Under the pieces are notes generated by a model that saw nothing but the letters and a program-made list of their open reading frames with translations, did no database searches and was not told the DNA's origin. A DNA stretch of 22,140 nt, taken from CAZNPW01 sp964575185. Its GTDB lineage: Bacteria; Pseudomonadota; Alphaproteobacteria; Rhodobacterales; Rhodobacteraceae. Within the stretch, counting starts at the first letter, position 1. Each line of letters begins with the position of its first letter. The DNA lies in assembly GCA_964575185.1 (NCBI GenBank), contig CAZNPW010000048.1, forward strand, positions 1 to 22,140, written 5' to 3'. Positions 15,487 to 21,442 of the stretch are shown here, one piece after another. Both the position numbers and the translations under genes were made by a program.

Positions 15487-16484
15487 CCGAAGTGCCCAAT
15501 CTGCGCGACTTCGACGCCCGCCTCCGCGCCGAGGCGCACGAGGAGCCGACGCTGGAGATCCCCGCGGCCGAGCCCACGAAGAAGACGCAGATCATCGCCA
15601 TCTACGGCAAGGGCGGGATCGGCAAGTCCTTCACGCTCGCCAACCTCTCCTGCATGATGGCCGAGATGGGCAAGCGCGTGCTGCTCATCGGCTGCGACCC
15701 GAAGTCGGACACGACCAGCCTTTTGTTCGGCGGCAAGGCCTGCCCGACGATCATCGAGACCTCCACCCGCAAGAAGCTCGCGGGCGAAGAGGTGCGGATC
15801 GGCGATGTCTGCTTCAAGCGCGCCGGGGTCTTCGCGATGGAACTCGGCGGCCCCGAGGTCGGCCGCGGCTGCGGCGGGCGGGGGATCATCCACGGCTTCG
15901 AGACGCTCGAGAAGCTCGGCTTCCACGACTGGGATTTCGACTACGTCCTGCTCGACTTCCTGGGCGACGTGGTCTGCGGCGGGTTCGGGCTGCCGATCGC
16001 GCGCGACATGGCGCAGAAGGTGATCGTGGTCGGGTCGAACGACCTGCAGTCGCTGTATGTGGCCAACAACGTCTGCTCGGCGGTGGAGTATTTCCGCAAG
16101 CTCGGCGGCAACGTCGGCGTGGCGGGGATCGTCATCAACAAGGACGACGGGTCGGGCGAGGCCGCGGCCTTCGCCAGGGCGGTGAACATCCCGGTGCTCG
16201 CGGCGATCCCGGCGGACGACGATCTGCGGAAGAAATCCGCGAACTATCAGATCGTTGGCTCGCACAGCACCCCGTGGGGGGCACTGTTCGAGGAGCTCGC
16301 GGTGAACGTCGCCGAAGCCCCGCCGCTGCGCCCGAAGCCGCTGAGCCAGGACGGCCTCCTGAACCTCTTCGACGCCCATACCACCGGCGCGGATTTCGTC
16401 CTGGAGCCCGCGACGGACATGGACATGCGCGGCAAGAACGCCGCCGCGAAACCCAGCCTTGAAGTGGTCTACGACCATGCTTGA
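15483..16484 (+). CDS. bchX: Chlorophyllide a reductase iron protein subunit X
   Basis: BchX is the ATP-dependent homodimeric electron donor of chlorophyllide a reductase (COR), a nitrogenase Fe-protein relative that feeds electrons to BchYZ for reduction of the chlorin B ring. The P-loop is GKGGIGKS at residues 42-49. The two Cys that each subunit contributes to the bridging [4Fe-4S] cluster are C130 (RGCGGRGI) and C165 (DVVCGGFG). IGCDPKSDTTSLLFGG is the NifH-like switch I region. Length is 333 residues, as expected for BchX and longer than BchL, mainly through the N-terminal 36 residues. The start overlaps the bchC stop. The stop is followed by a 153-base spacer containing an inverted-repeat element, not by the direct bchY overlap one might expect. 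Confidence 0.97.
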   Translation: MTEVPNLRDFDARLRAEAHEEPTLEIPAAEPTKKTQIIAIYGKGGIGKSFTLANLSCMMAEMGKRVLLIGCDPKSDTTSLLFGGKACPTIIETSTRKKLAGEEVRIGDVCFKRAGVFAMELGGPEVGRGCGGRGIIHGFETLEKLGFHDWDFDYVLLDFLGDVVCGGFGLPIARDMAQKVIVVGSNDLQSLYVANNVCSAVEYFRKLGGNVGVAGIVINKDDGSGEAAAFARAVNIPVLAAIPADDDLRKKSANYQIVGSHSTPWGALFEELAVNVAEAPPLRPKPLSQDGLLNLFDAHTTGADFVLEPATDMDMRGKNAAAKPSLEVVYDHA

Positions 16485-16512
16485 CCTCGACGCCCTGGCC
16501 CGGCTCGACGCT

Positions 16513-16629
16513 GCCCTCTCCCCCATCCCCTCTCCCACGGGAGAGGGGAGGTGCCCGACCTCCGTCGTCGTGCCGGAACCTGTCCGCAGCGCCCCCCTCT
16601 CCCGTGGGAGAGGGGCCGGGGGAGAGGGC
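16513..16629. repeat. REPIN/BIME-like element: 36-bp inverted repeats flanking a 45-bp spacer
   Basis: The left arm (16513-16548) and the reverse complement of the right arm (16594-16629) agree at 34 of 36 positions, the only differences being two adjacent bases. Each arm also contains its own hairpin: CCCTCTCCC and GGGAGAGGG flanking AC on the left and GT on the right. The spacer is 45 bases. This is the layout of a REP doublet (REPIN), mobilised by RAYT-type transposases in other bacteria, or of a short MITE. It fills most of the bchX-bchY gap. The right end (GGGGGAGAGGG, ending nine bases before ATG 16638) seems to provide the bchY ribosome-binding site. Confidence 0.82.
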
Positions 16630-16637
16630 CTTTTCGC

Positions 16638-18131
16638 ATGAACGACGCAACCCCCATCGACGGCCTCGGCTGCCACGCGCCCGGCGCGATGGCGGATGCC
16701 GCGCGGGCGGCGGGGAACGGCAAACTCCTCACGCAGTTTGCGAAGGACTACCCGCAAGGTCCTCACGACAAACCGCAATCCATGTGCCCGGCCTTCGGCT
16801 CGCTGCGCGTGGGCCTGCGGATGCGGCGGGTGGCGACGGTGCTGTCGGGGTCGGCCTGCTGCGTCTACGGGCTGACCTTCGTCAGTCACTTCTACGGGGC
16901 GCGCCGGTCGGTGGGGTATGTGCCCTTCAACTCCGAGACGCTGGTGACCGGCAAGCTCTTCGAGGACATCCGCGAGGCGGTGCACGCGCTCGCCGCGCCC
17001 GGCGACCTCGATGCGGTGGTGGTGACGAACCTCTGCGTGCCCACGGCCAGCGGCGTGCCCCTGCGGCTTTTGCCGAAGGAAATCAACGGGGTGCGGATCG
17101 TCGGCATCGACGTGCCGGGCTTCGGCGTGCCGACCCATGCCGAGGCGAAGGATGTGCTGGCCGGCGCGATGCTCGCCTACGCCCGGGCCGAGGTCACGGC
17201 GGGGCCGGTGCCTGCGCCGGTGGCGGGGCGGGGGGACCGGCCGACGGTCGCGCTTCTGGGCGAGATGTTCCCGGCCGACCCGGTGATGATCGGCGCGATG
17301 CTGGCCCCGATGGGGCTGGCGGCGGGTCCGACGGTGCCGTGCCGCGAGTGGCGGGAGCTTTATGCGGCGCTGGATTGCGGGGTCGTCGCGGCGATCCATC
17401 CGTTCTATGCGGCAAGCATCCGCGAGTTCCAGGCGGCGGGGCGCGTCATCGTCGGATCCGCTCCCGTGGGCCATGACGGCACTGCGGACTGGCTGAGGAA
17501 CATCGGCGAAGCCTATGGGATCGCTGCGGAAAAAGTGGCGGCGGCGCAGAACGCCTTCCTGCCCGCGATCCGGGGGGCGCTGGCGGCGAAGCCGGTCCGG
17601 GGGCGGATCACGGTGTCGGGGTATGAAGGTAGCGAGCTGCTGGTTGCACGGCTGCTGATCGAGAGCGGGGCGGAGGTGCCCTACGTCGGCACCGCCTGCC
17701 CAAAGACCCCGTGGAGCGACGGCGACCGGCAATGGCTTGAATCCAAGGGCGTTTCGGTCAGGTTCCGGGCGAGCCTCGAGGACGACCTGATGGCCGTCGA
17801 CGCGCTGGCCCCGGACCTCGCGATTGGCACGACGCCGGTGGTTCAGCACGCGAAATCGAAAGGGATTCCGGCGCTTTACTTCACGAACCTCATCTCGGCC
17901 CGCCCGCTGATGGGGCCCGCCGGAGCCGGCTCGCTGGCCGAGGTGGTGAACGCCGCCATCGGCAACGCCCCGCGCATGGCGCGCATGACCGCCTTCTTCG
18001 CGGGGGTGGGTCAGGGCGACACGGCGGGCATCTGGGAGGGCGCGCCGAACCTGCGGCCGGACTTCCGGGCGGTGCACCAGAAGAAGCTCGACCGCGCCGC
18101 GAAGGCGGCCAAGGCGGAGGAGATGATATGA
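16638..18131 (+). CDS. bchY: Chlorophyllide a reductase subunit Y
   Basis: BchY forms with BchZ the catalytic heterotetramer of chlorophyllide a reductase (NifD/NifK-like), which reduces the C7-C8 double bond of chlorophyllide a. The Cys expected to hold the [4Fe-4S] cluster are at residues 50 (QSMCPAFGS), 75 (SACCVYGL) and 133 (NLCVPTAS); their spacing matches the cluster Cys known in BchY of other species, the fourth ligand coming from BchZ. Other family stretches are FVSHFYGARRSVGYVPF, ETLVTGKLFEDI, GIDVPGFGVPTHAEAKDVL and LYFTNLISARPLMG. The start at ATG 16638 gives MNDATPIDGLGCH and 497 residues. The frame is open 87 bases further upstream, but that part is only translated repeat. An AAKAAKAEEM helix ends the protein. 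Confidence 0.97.
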   Translation: MNDATPIDGLGCHAPGAMADAARAAGNGKLLTQFAKDYPQGPHDKPQSMCPAFGSLRVGLRMRRVATVLSGSACCVYGLTFVSHFYGARRSVGYVPFNSETLVTGKLFEDIREAVHALAAPGDLDAVVVTNLCVPTASGVPLRLLPKEINGVRIVGIDVPGFGVPTHAEAKDVLAGAMLAYARAEVTAGPVPAPVAGRGDRPTVALLGEMFPADPVMIGAMLAPMGLAAGPTVPCREWRELYAALDCGVVAAIHPFYAASIREFQAAGRVIVGSAPVGHDGTADWLRNIGEAYGIAAEKVAAAQNAFLPAIRGALAAKPVRGRITVSGYEGSELLVARLLIESGAEVPYVGTACPKTPWSDGDRQWLESKGVSVRFRASLEDDLMAVDALAPDLAIGTTPVVQHAKSKGIPALYFTNLISARPLMGPAGAGSLAEVVNAAIGNAPRMARMTAFFAGVGQGDTAGIWEGAPNLRPDFRAVHQKKLDRAAKAAKAEEMI

Positions 18132-18186
18132 TCTTCCGCACGTCTTCCCGGCGTCTTCCGCACGTCTTCCACCTGTCTTCCGTTTC
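18132..18186 (+). repeat. Five TCTTCC hexamers at exact 11-bp spacing
   Basis: TCTTCC occurs at 18132, 18143, 18154, 18165 and 18176. The units are TCTTCCGCACG, TCTTCCCGGCG, TCTTCCGCACG, TCTTCCACCTG and TCTTCCGTTTC; units one and three are identical. The array begins with the base after the bchY stop codon and occupies the first half of the 100-base gap to bchZ. The period is not a multiple of three, so it is not a peptide repeat. It might be slippage-prone DNA, a helically phased binding array, or an unstructured pyrimidine-rich mRNA linker. Confidence 0.8.
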
Positions 18187-18231
18187 GCCCCTTTCCGCGC
18201 AACGCGCGCCGGTCGGCACGGGGGGCGCAAC

Positions 18232-19695
18232 ATGCTGATCCTCGACCACGACCGGGCGGGCGGCTACTGGGGCGCGGTCTATGCCTTCTGCGCGGTGAAG
18301 GGGCTGCAGGTCGTCATCGACGGGCCGGTCGGCTGCGAGAACCTGCCCGTCACGTCGGTCCTGCACTACACCGACGCGCTGCCGCCGCATGAGCTGCCCA
18401 TCGTCGTCACCGGCCTCGGCGAGGAGGAGCTGGGGCGCGAGGGGACCGAGGGCGCGATGCGCCGGGCGTGGAAGACGCTCGACCCGGCGCTGCCGGCGGT
18501 CGTCGTGACGGGCAGCATCGCCGAGATGATCGGCGGGGGCGTCACGCCCATGGGCACGAACATCCAGCGCTTCCTGCCGCGCACGATCGACGAGGACCAG
18601 TGGCAGGCGGCGGACCGGGCGATGACCTGGATCTTCACCGAGTTCGGCCAGACCAAGGGCCGGATGCCGCCCGAGGCACCGCGGGCCGCGGACGCGAAGC
18701 CGCGCGTCAACATCCTGGGGCCGATGTACGGCACCTTCAACATGGCGTCGGACCTGCACGAGATCCGCCGCCTGGTCGAGGGGATCGGGGCCGAGGTGAA
18801 CATGGTGATGCCGCTCGGCAGCCATCTGGCCGAGATGCGCAACCTCGTGAACGCCGATGCCAGCGTGGTGATGTACCGCGAGTTCGGCCGGGGCCTCGCC
18901 GAGGTTCTGGGCAAGCCCTACCTCCAGGCCCCGATCGGCATGGAGTCGACGACCGCCTTCCTGCGGACGCTGGGCGGAATGCTGGGGCTCGACCCCGAAC
19001 CCTTCATCGCGCGCGAGAAGCACAGCACGCTGAAGCCGCTGTGGGATCTGTGGCGGTCGGTGACGCAGGACTTCTTCGCCACGGCGAGTTTCGGGATCGT
19101 GGCGAACGAGACCTATGCCCGCGGCATCCGGCTGTTCCTGGAGGAGGACCTGGGCCTGCCCTGCGCCTTTGCCGTGGCCCGCACGGCGGGGAAGAAGACC
19201 GACAACGAGGCGGTGCGGCGGATGATCCGCGACAGGCGCCCGCTGGTCCTGATGGGGTCGATCAACGAGAAGATTTATCTGGCCGAACTCGCGGCGGGGC
19301 ACGGGCCGCGGCCGTCCTTCCTGCCGATGTCCTTCCCCGGGGCCGCGATCCGGCGGGCGACGGGCACGCCGGTGATGGGCTATGCGGGCGCGGTCAACCT
19401 GGTGCAGGACATCTGCAACGCGCTGTTCGACGCGCTCTTCCACGTCCTGCCGCTGGCGTCCGAGATGGACCGCGCGGCGGCGACGCCCGCGACGCTGCGG
19501 CGCGACTTTCCCTGGGACGCGGACGCGCAGGCGGCGCTGGACCGGATCGTCGCCGAACACCCGATCCTGACCCGCATCTCAGCGGCCAAGACCCTGCGCG
19601 ACGCGGCCGAGCGTGCCGCGCTCGATGCGGGGGCCGAGCGGGTCGTGCTGGAAACCGTCGAGGCCCTGCGGGGCGACATGGGAGGACGAACATGA
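18232..19695 (+). CDS. bchZ: Chlorophyllide a reductase subunit Z
   Basis: BchZ is the second subunit of the catalytic component of chlorophyllide a reductase and binds the substrate together with BchY. The N terminus MLILDHDRAGGYWGAVYAFC is characteristic, and Cys35 in DGPVGCENLPV is the position of the BchZ ligand to the shared [4Fe-4S] cluster. Other family stretches are TSVLHYTDALPPHELPIV, GTNIQRFLPRTIDEDQW, ILGPMYGTFNMASDLHEI, PIGMESTTAFL and GYAGAVNLVQDICNALFD. The C-terminal roughly 60 residues (FPWDADAQAALDRI...) form the helical tail typical of this subunit. Length is 487 residues. The G-run before the start is a plausible ribosome-binding site. A 36-codon frame starting at the bchY stop ends just inside this gene. 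The stop overlaps the pufQ start as ATGA. Confidence 0.97.
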   Translation: MLILDHDRAGGYWGAVYAFCAVKGLQVVIDGPVGCENLPVTSVLHYTDALPPHELPIVVTGLGEEELGREGTEGAMRRAWKTLDPALPAVVVTGSIAEMIGGGVTPMGTNIQRFLPRTIDEDQWQAADRAMTWIFTEFGQTKGRMPPEAPRAADAKPRVNILGPMYGTFNMASDLHEIRRLVEGIGAEVNMVMPLGSHLAEMRNLVNADASVVMYREFGRGLAEVLGKPYLQAPIGMESTTAFLRTLGGMLGLDPEPFIAREKHSTLKPLWDLWRSVTQDFFATASFGIVANETYARGIRLFLEEDLGLPCAFAVARTAGKKTDNEAVRRMIRDRRPLVLMGSINEKIYLAELAAGHGPRPSFLPMSFPGAAIRRATGTPVMGYAGAVNLVQDICNALFDALFHVLPLASEMDRAAATPATLRRDFPWDADAQAALDRIVAEHPILTRISAAKTLRDAAERAALDAGAERVVLETVEALRGDMGGRT

Positions 19696-19928
19696 GCGAC
19701 TTCACCGCACAGGGAGCCTGCACGTCGGGCGGCGGCCACCATGCCCACCGCACGCCGAAGGCCGAGTTCCGCATCTACTTCGCGCTGATCTTCCTGCTCG
19801 CGCTGCCCGTGGGGGTCGCGACCTGGATCACCCGCATCGCCACCACCGGCCGGCTGCCCGCGATGGGCCCGCTGGCCCGCGCCTGGGCCGACGCCCGGGC
19901 GATCACGCCTTCGATCTTCCGCGCGTGA
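19692..19928 (+). CDS. pufQ: PufQ, bacteriochlorophyll synthesis/assembly factor
   Basis: PufQ is a small membrane protein that in Rhodobacter is required for normal bacteriochlorophyll production, probably as a pigment carrier or regulator of the pathway. This one has 78 residues. After a His/Gly-rich N terminus (CTSGGGHHAHR) comes PKAEFRIYFALIFLLALPVGVATWITR, one clear membrane segment with the family's 'PEF-YF-LI' pattern. The C terminus GPLARAWADARAITPSIFRA matches the conserved 'GPxARAWxEAxxITPxIFR' tail. GGAGG lies upstream of the ATG, and the start overlaps the bchZ stop, so bch and puf genes are read through together. His-rich N termini are not a feature I can tie to a function here. 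Identification rests on this pattern and on position directly before pufBA. Confidence 0.9.
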   Translation: MSDFTAQGACTSGGGHHAHRTPKAEFRIYFALIFLLALPVGVATWITRIATTGRLPAMGPLARAWADARAITPSIFRA

Positions 19929-19946
19929 GCCACGCGCGGAAGCAGG

Positions 19947-20056
19947 ATGCAGGACGCGCCCCCTGCATGACCGATCCCGGCTCCGCCGCAAGGCGGGTCC
20001 GGGGCGCCCCACGGCCGCAAGGCCGGAAAGGCAACCCCGCCGCAGGGTTTGCGGCG
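19947..20056 (+). other. Four successive RNA hairpins in the pufQ-pufB intercistronic region
   Basis: Four inverted repeats follow one another. (1) ATGCAGG/CCTGCAT, 19947-19968, loop 8. (2) 19976-20003, a stem of about 11 bp with one mismatch and loop GCAA. (3) CGGCC-GCAA-GGCCG, 20012-20025. (4) CGCCGCA/TGCGGCG, 20038-20056, loop GGGTT. Loops GCAA are of the stable GNRA type. The pufB ribosome-binding site (GGAGG, 20072-20076) lies after the last stem. In Rhodobacter this part of the puf transcript is a processing and stability region that yields abundant pufBA mRNA; a similar role is inferred here. Confidence 0.68.
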
Positions 20057-20081
20057 TCAGTCTGCCCATCCGGAGGATAGA

Positions 20082-20231
20082 ATGGCTGATAGAACTGACC
20101 TGTCGTTCACAGGTCTCACCGACGAGCAGGCGCAGGAACTGCATTCCGTCTACATGAGCGGGCTCACCTTGTTCACCCTGGTGGCCATCATCGCGCATCT
20201 GGCGGTCTTCATCTGGCGCCCGTGGTTCTGA
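20082..20231 (+). CDS. pufB: Light-harvesting 1 beta polypeptide
   Basis: The beta chain of the core antenna (LH1, B870-type) that rings the reaction centre. It has 49 residues: a polar N terminus with the conserved SFTGLTDEQAQELHSVYMSG, one membrane helix (LFTLVAIIAHLAVFIW) and the C-terminal WRPWF. The His in IIAHLAVF is the axial ligand to bacteriochlorophyll, and the RPW Trp contacts the pigment acetyl group. The ATG at 20082 has GGAGG five bases upstream; an upstream in-frame ATG at 20049 would add a non-homologous leader. The sequence is very close to the Rhodobacter sphaeroides chain as I remember it. pufA follows after 13 bases. Confidence 0.96.
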   Translation: MADRTDLSFTGLTDEQAQELHSVYMSGLTLFTLVAIIAHLAVFIWRPWF

Positions 20232-20244
20232 GGAGGATCAGGAT

Positions 20245-20427
20245 ATGTCCCGTTTCTACAAGATCTGGCTCATCTTCGATCCGCGCCGCGTGTTCGTGGC
20301 GCAGGGGGTCTTCCTCTTCCTTCTGGCAGCGATGATCCACCTCGTCCTGCTGTCGACCCCCGGCTACAACTGGTTCGACATCGCCGCGGCCAAGTACAAC
20401 CGCGTCGCCGAAGCGCCCGCGCAATAG
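20245..20427 (+). CDS. pufA: Light-harvesting 1 alpha polypeptide
   Basis: The alpha chain of LH1, paired with PufB in each antenna subunit. It has 60 residues. The N terminus MSRFYKIWLIFDPRRVFVAQG is typical, followed by the membrane helix VFLFLLAAMIHLVLLS; the His in AAMIHLVL is the bacteriochlorophyll ligand. The C terminus TPGYNWFDIAAAKYNRVAEAPAQ contains the Trp (YNW) expected to hydrogen-bond the pigment acetyl group. Compared with Rhodobacter sphaeroides only conservative changes are apparent. The AGGAGG (20231-20236) eight bases upstream is a strong ribosome-binding site, overlapping the last base of the pufB stop. A stable hairpin follows the stop codon. Confidence 0.97.
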   Translation: MSRFYKIWLIFDPRRVFVAQGVFLFLLAAMIHLVLLSTPGYNWFDIAAAKYNRVAEAPAQ

Positions 20428-20431
20428 CCGA

Positions 20432-20468
20432 CGACCCCTGGGTCGCGGGCGGGAGGAATCCCGCCCGC
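20432..20468 (+). other. Intercistronic mRNA-stabilising hairpins between pufA and pufL
   Basis: Five bases after the pufA stop come CGACCC-CT-GGGTCG (20432-20445) and then a perfect 10-bp stem, GCGGGCGGGA with TCCCGCCCGC (20445-20454 with 20459-20468), closed by a GNRA-type GGAA loop. The two share base 20445, so they may be alternative or stacked folds. There is no T-tract, so this is not a classic terminator. In Rhodobacter capsulatus a hairpin at this place protects the pufBA segment from 3' decay and so raises LH1 over reaction-centre protein; the same role is inferred. The rest of the gap to pufL holds nothing else I recognise. Confidence 0.78.
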
Positions 20469-20593
20469 CCGCGCCCGAACGCCCGCACCTTTCACCCGCT
20501 GACCGGCGCGCGCCCGCGCCCTTCGCGTGGCACCACGACATCACCGGACGGAGGCCGCGTGCCCCCGCCCATGCCAATACGAGGAGGGGAAGC

Positions 20594-21442
20594 ATGGCAC
20601 TGCTCAGCTTCGAACGAAAATACCGCGTGCCGGGGGGCACGCTCGTCGGCGGGAACCTGTTCGACTTCTGGGTCGGGCCCTTCTACGTCGGCTTCTTCGG
20701 CGTCACGACGTTCTTCTTCGCGGCGCTCGGCACGATCCTGATCTTCTACGGAACGGCGATGGAGGGGGTGTGGAACCCCTGGCTGATCTCGATCGACGCG
20801 CCGCCGATCGAATACGGCCTGGGGCTCGCGCCGCTGCTGGACGGGGGGCTGTGGCAGCTCATCACGCTCTGCGCGACGCTGGCCTTCATCTCCTGGGCGC
20901 TGCGCGAGGTGGAGATCTGCAACAAGCTCGGCATCGGGTATCACGTGCCGGTGGCCTTCGGCGTGGCGATCTTCGCCTATGTCACGCTGGTCATCATCCG
21001 CCCGGTCCTGATGGGGGCCTGGGCCTACGGCTTTCCCTACGGGATCTGGAGCCACCTCGACTGGGTGAACAACACGGGCTACCAGTACGGCAACTTCCAG
21101 TACAATCCGGCGCACATGCTCGCGGTGTCGTTCTTCTTCACCACGGCGCTGGCGCTGGCGCTGCACGGGTCGCTGATCCTGTCGGCCGCGAACCCCGAGA
21201 AGGGGCGCGAGATGCGCACCGCGGACCACGAGGACACCTACTTCCGCGACCTGATCGGCTATTCGATCGGCACGCTCGGCATCCACCGGCTGGGCCTCTT
21301 GCTGGCGCTGAACGCGGGCTTCTGGTCGGCGGTCTGCATCGTCATCAGCGGCACGATCTGGTTCGACCAGTGGGTCGTCTGGTGGGACTGGTGGCTGAGC
21401 CTGCCCTGGTGGGCCGGCATTCCTGGAGGCGTCAATGGCTGA
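20594..21442 (+). CDS. pufL: Photosynthetic reaction centre L subunit
   Basis: PufL is one of the two membrane subunits that bind the special pair, accessory bacteriochlorophylls, bacteriopheophytins, quinones and the iron of the type II reaction centre. It has 282 residues and five membrane helices. Numbered without Met, the expected ligands are present: H153 (SHLDW), H173 (NPAHM), H190 (ALHGS) and H230 (GIHRL). E104, F181, E212, D213 and S223, used in electron or proton transfer, are also present. An oddity is Gln at L168 (NFQYNPAH), where R. sphaeroides has His. GAGGAGGGG just before the ATG is a strong ribosome-binding site. The 3' end overlaps pufM by eight bases. Confidence 0.98.
   Translation: MALLSFERKYRVPGGTLVGGNLFDFWVGPFYVGFFGVTTFFFAALGTILIFYGTAMEGVWNPWLISIDAPPIEYGLGLAPLLDGGLWQLITLCATLAFISWALREVEICNKLGIGYHVPVAFGVAIFAYVTLVIIRPVLMGAWAYGFPYGIWSHLDWVNNTGYQYGNFQYNPAHMLAVSFFFTTALALALHGSLILSAANPEKGREMRTADHEDTYFRDLIGYSIGTLGIHRLGLLLALNAGFWSAVCIVISGTIWFDQWVVWWDWWLSLPWWAGIPGGVNG

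Noticed and set aside
16478..16641. 54-codon + strand frame starting MLDLDALARLDAA and overlapping the bchX stop
   Set aside because: Most of it is translation of the inverted-repeat arms (SPIPSPTGEG and LSRGRGAGGEG), and it ends inside the bchY start codon region; no independent sign of coding.
15420..18233. 937-codon minus-strand frame opposite bchX and bchY
   Set aside because: Antisense shadow of highly conserved enzymes; composition is Arg/His-rich and no motif is seen.
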